Of a DNA stretch of 64,000 nucleotides, positions 18,069 to 26,845 are shown piece by piece. The stretch covers positions 1 through 64,000 of the forward strand of contig CAWVWF010000001.1 of the NCBI GenBank assembly GCA_963933885.1, in the 5' to 3' direction. A program made the position numbers and the translations under genes. The notes beneath the pieces are model-generated. The model saw only the letters and a list, made by a program, of their open reading frames with translations, did not search any database and had not been told where the DNA came from. The DNA comes from CAWVWF01 sp963933885 (lineage in GTDB: Bacteria; Bacteroidota; Bacteroidia; Flavobacteriales_C; GCA-002722245). Positions within the stretch are counted from its first letter, which is position 1; every line of letters starts with the position of its first letter.

Positions 18069-19106
18069 TTAAGGTTTTAATTGGACTTTAATTTTTGTAC
18101 TGTATGGAAGGCTATTAATTAACAGTACATTTTGTTTTTCGTCATATACATATTCCAAAATAACGTCTTGTTTTCCAACCAGAACAACGCTCTTTATTTC
18201 ATCCTTTTTTATTCCAGAAACCACGATTGTAATTGGCTCGAAAAACTTAGATTCATCCAAAGTACATTTCAAATCAATCGCAATTGAATTGCTATCCTTC
18301 TCAAAAGACATTAAAGTGTTTGCTTTTTCTTTATGATATTGAATTGCTTTCTCGAAAGTAGTTATCCAAACATCAGCTCTTAATGATATAATACTTTTAA
18401 GATGTGCCTCCAGCATCGTTTCATGGATTGGTCCAAACCACTTATCTGCAACAGAATCATTGAATATACTATGGTACATAAAAGTTACCATCCCACCTTG
18501 TTTCACAGCTTGAACAGCCATCCTTTTAATAGTTGAAGGTGTGTGGATATCCCTAGCCATGAATGTTTGAAGTTGAAAATAATCTGTTTTACCATAGGTT
18601 AAACTATAAGGCCAAGCCCTTCCATATCTTAAACCTGCTAATCTTGCAGCGATGTGATCTTTCTTTACAATTTTTAAAACTTCTGAATTGAAAGCACCAT
18701 AAGGAAATGCAAATGTATTGGCTACTTTTGGGGCTATATTTTTTCTTAGAATTTCTTGAGCTTCGGTTACTTCTTTATATAATTTAACGGAATCAATTTC
18801 TGCTAAATTTGGATGTGTTTCTGTATGATTTCCAATTTCACAACCATGCTCAAATGCTAGCTTCATTTTAGCCCAGCTTCCTCCTAAATCTTTATTTTTA
18901 GTAGTAACGTAAAACGTTGCTGGAACTTTGTACTTGATAAACATGGGTACGACAATCTCACCATGTCCTGGTGACCAATCATCGAATGTAAAAACGATAG
19001 CCGCTTTCTTTGCATTCTTCCAATTTGATAATTCCACATTGATTGAATCTTGTGAAATTCCGATCGTTGAAATCAACCCTAATAATATTGTAAATAGCTT
19101 TCTCAT
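18069..19106 (-). CDS. NodB-type polysaccharide deacetylase (CE4 family)
   Basis: This is a 345-aa exported protein (signal peptide MRKLFTILLGLISTIGISQ) with a NodB-homology domain at about residues 33-240. The motifs are AIVFTFDDW (TFDD, catalytic and metal-binding Asp) and GNHTETHPNL (H-x3-H metal ligands), followed by AFPYGAFNSE and MVTFMYHSIF. CE4 enzymes remove N- or O-acetyl groups from chitin-like polymers, peptidoglycan or xylan. About 80 C-terminal residues form an extra beta-rich region (IAIDLKCTLDESKFFEPITI). It is divergent from argH, with a candidate promoter in the shared gap. No T9SS tail, so periplasmic location is likely. The substrate is open. Confidence 0.9.
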   Translation of the reverse strand: MRKLFTILLGLISTIGISQDSINVELSNWKNAKKAAIVFTFDDWSPGHGEIVVPMFIKYKVPATFYVTTKNKDLGGSWAKMKLAFEHGCEIGNHTETHPNLAEIDSVKLYKEVTEAQEILRKNIAPKVANTFAFPYGAFNSEVLKIVKKDHIAARLAGLRYGRAWPYSLTYGKTDYFQLQTFMARDIHTPSTIKRMAVQAVKQGGMVTFMYHSIFNDSVADKWFGPIHETMLEAHLKSIISLRADVWITTFEKAIQYHKEKANTLMSFEKDSNSIAIDLKCTLDESKFFEPITIVVSGIKKDEIKSVVLVGKQDVILEYVYDEKQNVLLINSLPYSTKIKVQLKP

Positions 19107-19126
19107 TTGATTTTTTAATGATCTTG

Positions 19127-19134
19127 CAAAAATA
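19127..19134 (-). promoter_or_regulatory. Predicted -7 element of the deacetylase gene
   Basis: TATTTTTG on the minus strand, 20 bases before the start at 19106, matches TAnnTTTG. No TTG was found at the right distance upstream, so only the -7 half is supported. Confidence 0.45.
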
Positions 19135-19138
19135 ATAC

Positions 19139-19167
19139 TTCTTTATAAAGTTTAAATATTATTTTTG
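19139..19167 (+). promoter_or_regulatory. Predicted promoter of argH
   Basis: TTC (19139-19141), 18 bases, then TATTTTTG (19160-19167); start codon at 19189. It faces the deacetylase -7 element, so the 82-base gap carries two divergent promoters with the same -7 octamer. Confidence 0.55.
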
Positions 19168-19188
19168 TCTTTAAATAAAACAACTCTT

Positions 19189-20520
19189 ATGAAACTTTGG
19201 GACAAGGGATTTAACGTAAATAAAGCAATTGAAGACTTTACTGTTGGAAATGATACTGAGTTAGATATGTATTTAGCACCTTATGATGTGCTAGGAAACA
19301 TTGCCCACGTTACGATGTTAACTGAGGTTGGTTTATTAGAAGAAGATGAACTTCCTGCCTTAAAAAAGGAACTGTCTGCTATTTACAAGACTACTCAAGA
19401 TGGTAGTTTTAAAATTGAAGCTGGGATGGAAGATGTACATTCTCAGGTTGAAAGCTTACTAACTGAAAAGTTAGGTGATGTTGGAAAGAAGGTGCACAGT
19501 GCAAGATCAAGAAATGACCAAGTTTTGGTTGATTTGAAATTATATGGTAGAAATGAGTTGTTAGAAATTTCTGACTTAACAAATAAGTTATTTGAAGCTT
19601 TTCAAACTCAGAGTGAAACTCACAAAAATGTTTTACTTCCTGGATACACACATTTACAGGTAGCAATGCCTTCTTCTTTTGGATTATGGTTTGGTGCTTT
19701 TGCTGAATCTTTAGCAGATGATATGGATTTGTTAGCAACTGCTTTCAGGTTTACAAATCAAAACCCTTTAGGTTCTGCTGCTGGTTACGGATCGTCTTTC
19801 CCAATTAACAGAACAAGAACTACAGAATTACTTGGTTTCGAGGATATGCATTACAATGTTGTATATGCTCAAATGACACGTGGGAAAACGGAGCGTACTG
19901 TTGCTTATGCAATTAGTGCTTTGGCTACTACATTGATGAAGTTCTCTGCTGATTCATGTATGTTTATGAGTCAGAACTTTGGATTCATTAAAGTACCTCA
20001 AGAGTTCACTACTGGATCTAGTATAATGCCTCACAAGAAGAATCCTGATGTATTTGAATTGATGCGTGGGAAGTGTAACAAGCTTCAGGCAATCCCTGGA
20101 GAATTGGCTGCAATCATGGGGAACTTAACATCTGGATACTTCAGAGATCTTCAATTATTAAAAGAGAAATACATTTACGCTTTTAAAGAAATTAAGGCCT
20201 GTTTGGAAATCGCTTTGTTAATGGTTCCGAATATTGAGGTGAATAAAAACATAATAGACAATGATCTTTACGATTACTTATTTAGTGTTGAGGAGGTAAA
20301 CAGAAGAGTACTCGAAGGTGTTCCTTTTAGAGAATCTTACAAGCAAGTTGGATTAGAAATCGAAGCTGGTAATTTTAAGCCTAATAAGAATGTTAAACAT
20401 ACGCATGAAGGATCTTTAGGAAACTTATGTACGGAGAATATCAAAGCTAAGATGGATGTTAATTTCGCTAAAATAGACCGTAAGGTTATTGATGAAGCGG
20501 TTAAGAACCTACTTGCTTAA
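19189..20520 (+). CDS. argH: Argininosuccinate lyase
   Basis: ArgH splits argininosuccinate into arginine and fumarate, the last step of arginine synthesis, in the cytoplasm. The 443-aa product carries the fumarase/aspartase superfamily signature GSSIMPHKKNPD with its catalytic Ser loop, plus VHSARSRNDQVLVDL and TRGKTERTVAYAIS. The length is normal. The start is set at ATG 19189 (MKLWDKGF); an upstream TTG lies within the -7 element and is unlikely. It is separated by about 16 kb of secreted-protein genes from the argG-argC-argD operon, with which argH is usually clustered in flavobacteria. Confidence 0.95.
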   Translation: MKLWDKGFNVNKAIEDFTVGNDTELDMYLAPYDVLGNIAHVTMLTEVGLLEEDELPALKKELSAIYKTTQDGSFKIEAGMEDVHSQVESLLTEKLGDVGKKVHSARSRNDQVLVDLKLYGRNELLEISDLTNKLFEAFQTQSETHKNVLLPGYTHLQVAMPSSFGLWFGAFAESLADDMDLLATAFRFTNQNPLGSAAGYGSSFPINRTRTTELLGFEDMHYNVVYAQMTRGKTERTVAYAISALATTLMKFSADSCMFMSQNFGFIKVPQEFTTGSSIMPHKKNPDVFELMRGKCNKLQAIPGELAAIMGNLTSGYFRDLQLLKEKYIYAFKEIKACLEIALLMVPNIEVNKNIIDNDLYDYLFSVEEVNRRVLEGVPFRESYKQVGLEIEAGNFKPNKNVKHTHEGSLGNLCTENIKAKMDVNFAKIDRKVIDEAVKNLLA

Positions 20521-20556
20521 ATAACCTTACAATCTTAAATTTTAGGGAGGTTAAAA

Positions 20557-23500
20557 CTACCTCAATACATTAACGTGACCCACCTTTTGTTTTCGTCTTG
20601 GTTTTCCATCTGGATGATTCATTGAGTAGTATATTTTATATACATATGTATCTATCTGAACTTCTCTTCCCATGTACGTTCCATCCCAATCTACAAACAT
20701 AGATTCAGACTCATAGATTTGTTGTCCCCATCTGTTAAAAATATACATGTGATAATCCGTTATGTTATGTCCTTTAGCATTAAACGAATCGTTAATTCCA
20801 TCACCATTCGGGCTGAAAGTATTTGGTATATATAACGCGCTTGGACAAAATTCATTAAATGTAATACGATCAGTAATAAAACAATTTCCAACACTAATTT
20901 GAACTACATAAGTTCCTGCTGATTGAATCGTAATATCAGATGTTGAATCAGTTGTTCCCCACAAATAATCATAACTCTGATCTGTACCAGCACTAATATT
21001 AAAACCTCTATCTGTAAGCTCTTCAAAACAGAAGTACTTATTATCTAACGAATGATCTATACCACTTGTAGGCAATGGAACTACATTAACATTAATGGTA
21101 TCTGTTGAAGAACATAGCTCGTTGCTTACACTTATAATATGCGTATTTGTTTGGTTTACATCAAATACTGTTTCAGTTTGACTATCATTCCATGTATAAT
21201 TTAAGCCTGAAATTCCAGCATCGATAGTTCCTGTTTCACCCTCACAAAGATTGATATCTGGTCCTAAATCCACAACTGGAATTGGAACAAAAATTACGTT
21301 AACAGTATCTTTTCCGACACAACCTTCTGGTGTTTCAACATTGAGAATATAATCGTTAGATCCAGTCGCAGTTATTTGTGAAACCGTATCTGTAGTTGAC
21401 CATAAGTACGATAGGTTTTGATCTCCCCCTATATCACTTACATTAACTAATGTTCCATCACAAACTTTGATATCGGGACCCAAATCAGGATTAGGATTAT
21501 CGTTTAAAATCACCTCAACAAAAGTTGAGTTTTTACAACCTGTAGCAACATTTGTTACTTCCTGATCGAAGATACCTCCAGTAAATACTGTTATTTGAGC
21601 AGTTTGCTCAGCGGTACTCCAAACATAATCGAATTGGTTTCCTTTATCATTTCCTATGACAACAGAATCTCCATTACAAATCGCAGCCTTTGAAGGAGTT
21701 ACTATTGGTAAAGGATGAACTTCTACTTCTACAATAGCATCTCCTTCACAACCTTTTCCATCGTCAACATGAACAATATACAATCCACTTGTATCAACGT
21801 TAATTACATCTGTTGTTTCATTTGTAGACCATGTGAAATTGTAATTATCCACACTTTTATAATTTGGAATTAAATCTACATTCTCACCAATACACAAATC
21901 TATTTTCGGTGCGTTGGCAATTGTAACACTCAAGTTTTGTTCAATCGTAATTTCTGCAGAATCTCTTCCTACACATCCATAAGCATCTGTAATATCCACC
22001 CAAGTCCATTCTTTATATGCAGCAATATATGTACTGTACTTACTCCTATCATGCCATTCATAAGTATATGGCCCATTTCCATTGTCGAATCCTGAAGCAT
22101 CTAGCGTTGCCTTCATCCCTGGACACATTGCAACATCGAATATCACATCAGGTTTTGGAAGTGGAATTACAATTAATTCAACTGTATCTTGAGCAACACA
22201 ACCATTTGAATCAGTTACTTCAACATCATAAATCCCAGGTCTTGTTGTATTATATGAATCCTTATCTGAATAATTAAACCATTCATATTTCGCATAAGTT
22301 CCTGGTGTAAAAGCTACGCTAGAAGCATTCTCACAAATTGTTATATCCAGGCCTAAATCCGGAGTTGGTAGAGGGTTTACAACAAGTACAACAGTATCGC
22401 TTCCGGGACACCCCTGAGCATCGATAAAATCAACTGTGTATTCTCCTGCTTGATTTGTTTGAAAACTACTGATGGTATCTCCAGTATTCCAAATGTATGT
22501 TTCGAAACCTAATCCAGCATCAAAAATAACTTCTGAATCACCTGCACATATTACTTGATCCTGCATGTTAACTAAAGGCATCTGATTTACTTTTAAGTAC
22601 ATTGTATCGTATCCTAAACAACCATTTGAATCTGTTAAAATCAGACTATAGTCGCCTTCATCATGGATTTGTATAGATGAAGTAGTAGAATCGTTACTCC
22701 ATAAATAAGTTGCTTTTGTAAATCCGGTAGTCAATTGAACTGCTGGGTCCATTGAACAAATTTCTTCATCTGGTCCTATACTTACAATTGGATTAGGATT
22801 TACCACAAGTTCCACTGTTGTATCATTTACACAACCATTAGAATCGGTTACTTCAATATGGTAAGAATTACCTGCGTTTGTAGATAAAAGCTGATCTACA
22901 CTTAAACCATTTTGCCAGTTGTAAGAAAGGTAAACACCAGCATCCAAAGTTACAGGACTATCGCCATCGCAAATTGTATCGTTTGGAACGTAAGGGATAG
23001 GTAGTAAATTTACAATCAACTCAAACGATGTATCGGCTTTACAACCATTACTATCCGTTACTTCGACTGTATAAACACCACCATCCTTACTGCTGAAAAC
23101 CGAATCATTATTATTACCATTCCAATCGTAAATATCATAATCTCCAACACTAAATTCTACTATTGAATCGCCTTCACAAATCGTATCGTTAGCAACATAT
23201 GGAATTGGCAATACATTTACTATTAGTTCGAAACTTGTATCTGATATACATCCATTATCATCCATTACTTCAACGGTATAGACTCCAGAAGCATCTAATT
23301 GGATAGTTTGCGTTGTATCATTCGTGCTCCATAAGAAAGAAGTATAACTCCCAGCGTCGAAAACCACAGGTCCTCCTCCTTCACATATTGTATCATTTGA
23401 TATAAAAGGAATCGGCTTTGGATTAACTACTAACTCAAAACTCGTATCCGATACACAACCGTTACTATCTGTTACTTCGATTGTATAGCGTCCTGCTGAA

Positions 23501-26397
23501 TCAAGGTTAATAGTTTGTGTTGAATCTTGCGTACTCCAATTAAATAAATCATAATTTCCTGCATCAAAAGTCACAGCTAAATCGCCTTCACATATTGTAT
23601 CATTTTCAACAAAAGGAATTGGATTTGGTCTGTTTACTAAAATGAAAGAAGTATCATTCACACACCCATTACTATCTGTTACTTCGATGGAGTAATTACC
23701 AGCAGAGCTCGTACTGAACGTACTAGAATTTGATCCTCCGTTGTTCCAATTATAAACATCATAATTACCAGGATCGAATGTTACACTGCTATCACCATCA
23801 CAAATTGCTTTACTATCTATAAATGGCTGAGGCAATGGGTTTACTACTAACTCAACTATTGTATCTCCTTCACAACCATTATCATCTATAACTTCAACTG
23901 AATAGATTCCGGCTGAATTTACAGTGATTGTTTGATCTGGTGAATTGTTAAAACTCCATGTATAAGATGCAAATATTCCAGCATCAAAAATTATTGATGG
24001 GTCTCCTTCGCAAATCGTATCGTTTGGTATAAAAGGAAGTGGTAATGTATCTACAAATAAAACAACAGAATCAGTATCCTTACAACCATACTGATCCGTT
24101 ATTTCTACAATATATTCACCTGCCGAATCTTTAGTTATTTGCTGATTTGTTTCTGATGTATTCCAAACATATAAATCCCATGTTCCTGCATCAAAAGTAA
24201 CAGGAGCGTCGCCTTTACAAATCGTTTTATCCACTCCTAAGTCAACTACTGGTTTTGGGTTTACAATCAATGTTACAACTGTATCCTCAACACAACCATT
24301 GCTATCCGTTACTTCTACTTTATAATCACCTGCGATAGTTGTTTTTATTGAAGAACCTGTTCCGTTTTGATAATCCCAACTGTATGCATCGTATATTCCA
24401 ACATCAAATGTTATTGCTGAATCGCCTTCACAAATCGTATCATTTTCGATATAAGGAACTGGGAGTTCATTTACTTTTAATAACACGGTATCACTTCCTT
24501 TACAACCTTTGATGTCTGTTACTTCTACGAGGTACTCTCCCTCAATATCAGTTGATATCGTTCGAGTTATTTCATTGTTATAATTCCATAAATAGGTATC
24601 CCAATTCCCTGCATCAAAAACTATAGAAGGATCATTTTTACATATAGATGTATCATTTCCTAAATCTGGTTTTGGTAATGGATTTACAACGATATAAATT
24701 GAATCTTTACAAGTACTACCTATCCCCGTTACAGTATAAATCAACTTGTACTCTCCTTCTTTTGTAGATAGGTTAAGTGCATTAAAACTCGTGTCAGATT
24801 GTTCAACTAAAACAGCATCTACTCCACTCGTTGTTGGAATTGAATCAATAGACCAAACTCCTGGTCCATTCCCTAATAGTACTATTGGATCCAATGCTAT
24901 CGAATCCACTCCAATACAAAGTTCAGGTTGAACATCATCAAGTTCAACCTCACAGCTAACACACTCTTTTACTTCTATCCAAATCGTATCGTTTACATCA
25001 CAAAACCTAAATTCTATCATATGAAGTCCTGCACCTGCATCACTTGGAACAAATAACCCTTTGATTTGCCCTGAGTCTCCTGCCTGTATTCCATTTCCAA
25101 AATAACCATGTGTTGCATCCGCTTGTCTGATTCCCGATTCCGAATCTACATGACTACAAACCCATTCTGTATATAAATCAATTGGCGTTGTAATCGTATC
25201 ACAAAAAGGTCCTACCTCTGTTATATCAGGTTCTTCTGCTGGTGGAATAAACATACTTGAAATTCCATTCGAGGATTTTATATTCATATCCGTTGTTCCT
25301 CCAGAAGCAGAATTAATTCGATACATTCCACTTGCTCCGGCACTATAAACATATCCATCTGCTCCTAATTCTAATCCTAAATGACTTCCATTAGGCATTG
25401 AAAAACTTTGTCGAGATCCTAAGATATCACTAGCGCTTGTATTAAAAGTTGAGACACCTTTAAGTATTTCCGAAATATATAAAGTTTGATTGTCTGCTCC
25501 AAATACTAAATCATATGGTATAAATCCAGTTGTAGGTGCGAAACTTTCACCATCTGTGATTTCCCCTGTTTTGTTATTAAAATTGTAAATCCTTAGGGTA
25601 TTAGCCGCAACCCCTGTAGGCCATGCTTGGGGGAATGCTGATGCCATTTTAGTTCCATCCCAATTAAATGCTATTCCACCTCTCTCCCATTGTCCGGTAA
25701 CACTAAAAGCTTCATTAGAAATTACAGCTGGTGTAACAAATCCATCACAAGTTAAAAGAAAAGTGTGGAATTCGGTTGAACCAACCTTTAAGACTGTTAC
25801 CCAAATATCAACTCCATTTTCATGGAAAGTAGCGGAAATACCTTCTGCAACTTTGAAGGTTGTAAGTTGTTTTGAATATATGTGTTGTGCGTTTTCATCA
25901 AAAACACCAATGTTAAATCCATTGGCTCCACCAAGTGCATCATCAGTTGTTAGCGCATAATATTTAAATGGAGCTAATGGGTGTCTTACCATCATCACCC
26001 CTTGAGAAGCACTCCCGTATGAAGTAGCCCCTCCTTCATTTCCTTCTTTTAATCCAGCATAGGTTTTTGTTCCTGTATTATCATAAACAGATAAACCATT
26101 TGTCATCAATATTAAGTTTCCTCCATCATCACTTGCTGAAGAAATTCCTTCATAACCTCCAATTACATTTGTTGTACTATTACCATAAGAGGTAGCAGTT
26201 TGTGTTGTGAAATTGTATACAAACGATTTACCTCCAATACTAGGTGCGAGGAAAAAGTTATTATGCCCTGGCCATTCCCAAGGGTTTCTTGTAGTAGTAA
26301 CACATGTTTGACGCTCTTGAGCGATTACTTCTGAAAATGAAAGTAGAATTATAAATAATACTCGAAAATGAGTGCTTATACCCTTGATGAATCTCAT
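20557..26397 (-). CDS. Giant cell-surface protein: beta-propeller, about 18 Ig-like repeats, CHU_C (T9SS type B) tail
   Basis: This 1946-aa protein has a signal peptide (to about residue 27, ending VIAQ). Residues of about 30-390 look like a WD/YVTN-type propeller common in gliding-associated proteins (HNNFFLAPSIGG, YYALTTDDALGG, YNFNNKTGEI). From about residue 575 to 1855 some 18 modules of about 70 residues follow, each with P-x-P-x-x-x-x-D-T-I-C-E-G-D, F-D-A-G-x-Y-x-x-Y-x-W, then Y-x-V-E-V-T-D-S-N-G-C-x-x-D-T. The paired Cys in each module predict disulphides. The end (NTFSPNGDGINDSF, FNRWGQQIYES, DGTYMGREV) is the gliding-motility-associated C-terminal domain. Its likely role is adhesion or surface display. 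A terminator-like hairpin lies in its 5' leader (26419-26441). Confidence 0.88.
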   Translation of the reverse strand: MRFIKGISTHFRVLFIILLSFSEVIAQERQTCVTTTRNPWEWPGHNNFFLAPSIGGKSFVYNFTTQTATSYGNSTTNVIGGYEGISSASDDGGNLILMTNGLSVYDNTGTKTYAGLKEGNEGGATSYGSASQGVMMVRHPLAPFKYYALTTDDALGGANGFNIGVFDENAQHIYSKQLTTFKVAEGISATFHENGVDIWVTVLKVGSTEFHTFLLTCDGFVTPAVISNEAFSVTGQWERGGIAFNWDGTKMASAFPQAWPTGVAANTLRIYNFNNKTGEITDGESFAPTTGFIPYDLVFGADNQTLYISEILKGVSTFNTSASDILGSRQSFSMPNGSHLGLELGADGYVYSAGASGMYRINSASGGTTDMNIKSSNGISSMFIPPAEEPDITEVGPFCDTITTPIDLYTEWVCSHVDSESGIRQADATHGYFGNGIQAGDSGQIKGLFVPSDAGAGLHMIEFRFCDVNDTIWIEVKECVSCEVELDDVQPELCIGVDSIALDPIVLLGNGPGVWSIDSIPTTSGVDAVLVEQSDTSFNALNLSTKEGEYKLIYTVTGIGSTCKDSIYIVVNPLPKPDLGNDTSICKNDPSIVFDAGNWDTYLWNYNNEITRTISTDIEGEYLVEVTDIKGCKGSDTVLLKVNELPVPYIENDTICEGDSAITFDVGIYDAYSWDYQNGTGSSIKTTIAGDYKVEVTDSNGCVEDTVVTLIVNPKPVVDLGVDKTICKGDAPVTFDAGTWDLYVWNTSETNQQITKDSAGEYIVEITDQYGCKDTDSVVLFVDTLPLPFIPNDTICEGDPSIIFDAGIFASYTWSFNNSPDQTITVNSAGIYSVEVIDDNGCEGDTIVELVVNPLPQPFIDSKAICDGDSSVTFDPGNYDVYNWNNGGSNSSTFSTSSAGNYSIEVTDSNGCVNDTSFILVNRPNPIPFVENDTICEGDLAVTFDAGNYDLFNWSTQDSTQTINLDSAGRYTIEVTDSNGCVSDTSFELVVNPKPIPFISNDTICEGGGPVVFDAGSYTSFLWSTNDTTQTIQLDASGVYTVEVMDDNGCISDTSFELIVNVLPIPYVANDTICEGDSIVEFSVGDYDIYDWNGNNNDSVFSSKDGGVYTVEVTDSNGCKADTSFELIVNLLPIPYVPNDTICDGDSPVTLDAGVYLSYNWQNGLSVDQLLSTNAGNSYHIEVTDSNGCVNDTTVELVVNPNPIVSIGPDEEICSMDPAVQLTTGFTKATYLWSNDSTTSSIQIHDEGDYSLILTDSNGCLGYDTMYLKVNQMPLVNMQDQVICAGDSEVIFDAGLGFETYIWNTGDTISSFQTNQAGEYTVDFIDAQGCPGSDTVVLVVNPLPTPDLGLDITICENASSVAFTPGTYAKYEWFNYSDKDSYNTTRPGIYDVEVTDSNGCVAQDTVELIVIPLPKPDVIFDVAMCPGMKATLDASGFDNGNGPYTYEWHDRSKYSTYIAAYKEWTWVDITDAYGCVGRDSAEITIEQNLSVTIANAPKIDLCIGENVDLIPNYKSVDNYNFTWSTNETTDVINVDTSGLYIVHVDDGKGCEGDAIVEVEVHPLPIVTPSKAAICNGDSVVIGNDKGNQFDYVWSTAEQTAQITVFTGGIFDQEVTNVATGCKNSTFVEVILNDNPNPDLGPDIKVCDGTLVNVSDIGGDQNLSYLWSTTDTVSQITATGSNDYILNVETPEGCVGKDTVNVIFVPIPVVDLGPDINLCEGETGTIDAGISGLNYTWNDSQTETVFDVNQTNTHIISVSNELCSSTDTINVNVVPLPTSGIDHSLDNKYFCFEELTDRGFNISAGTDQSYDYLWGTTDSTSDITIQSAGTYVVQISVGNCFITDRITFNEFCPSALYIPNTFSPNGDGINDSFNAKGHNITDYHMYIFNRWGQQIYESESMFVDWDGTYMGREVQIDTYVYKIYYSMNHPDGKPRRKQKVGHVNVLR
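20865..24685 (-). repeat. Tandem coding repeats, about 18 units of ~210 bp
   Basis: Each unit encodes one Ig-like module of the giant surface protein. Units between about 22950 and 24010 are the most alike (ENDTICEGD, PNDTICEGD and SNDTICEGG variants, repeated VEVTDSNGC), whereas units at both ends are diverged. This suggests recent expansion in the middle by unequal exchange. Edges are approximate. Confidence 0.7.
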
Positions 26398-26418
26398 AAC
26401 CTATTTTTTGAATGAAAA

Positions 26419-26441
26419 AGGATTTAGACTTTCTAAATCCT
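26419..26441 (-). terminator. Terminator-like hairpin in the leader of the giant surface-protein gene
   Basis: AGGATTTAGA (26419-26428) and TCTAAATCCT (26432-26441) are a perfect 10-bp inverted repeat with a 3-base loop. On the minus strand it is followed directly by TTTTTC, the form of an intrinsic terminator. It lies 22 bases upstream of the ATG at 26397 and in the direction of that gene, so it could attenuate transcription or mask the translation start. A 24-codon ATG ORF (hydrophobic, ending HDWL) lies just upstream on the same strand. Confidence 0.5.
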
Positions 26442-26845
26442 ATAACCAATCGTGAAGCAAGATTTTGATACTGTTCCCGATTACTAATGTAACAGTTAAG
26501 AGAAAGCTAAACATCCGTATTATCCCTAGAATCATTTACAAAACAAGCAGTTACCAAATTAATCAAGGTTTTTGCATAAAATGTATACTTTGAAAACAAG
26601 TAGTTTTCGAGCGTAAATAGGGCTTTGACGCGTTTAGGTGAAATTTCCATTTTTTTATTTTTAATGTGTAACTAAACTGTTATTTCAACAAATAGCAATA
26701 CACCTTCTTTACTATCCAATAGCTTGACATTTCATGTAAAACAATAGTCATTTGTGTAAAGGATTTTGAACAAGAAAAAGTCTTTCATATGTTTATTAGG
26801 AGCCGATTTCATCACACTATTCACGTATTTAAAACCAAACTACTT
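26442..26845. other. Divergent intergenic region
   Basis: About 400 bases between the minus-strand giant surface gene and the plus-strand esterase. Apart from the hairpin at its left edge and a short hydrophobic minus-strand ORF, I find no gene, no RNA and no complete TTG-N-TAnnTTTG promoter, although promoters for both neighbours must be here. Confidence 0.5.

Noticed and set aside
26789..26845. Upstream ATG adding 19 residues to the CE2-like esterase
   Set aside because: It would bury the signal peptide; the ATG at 26846 gives a normal Sec signal.
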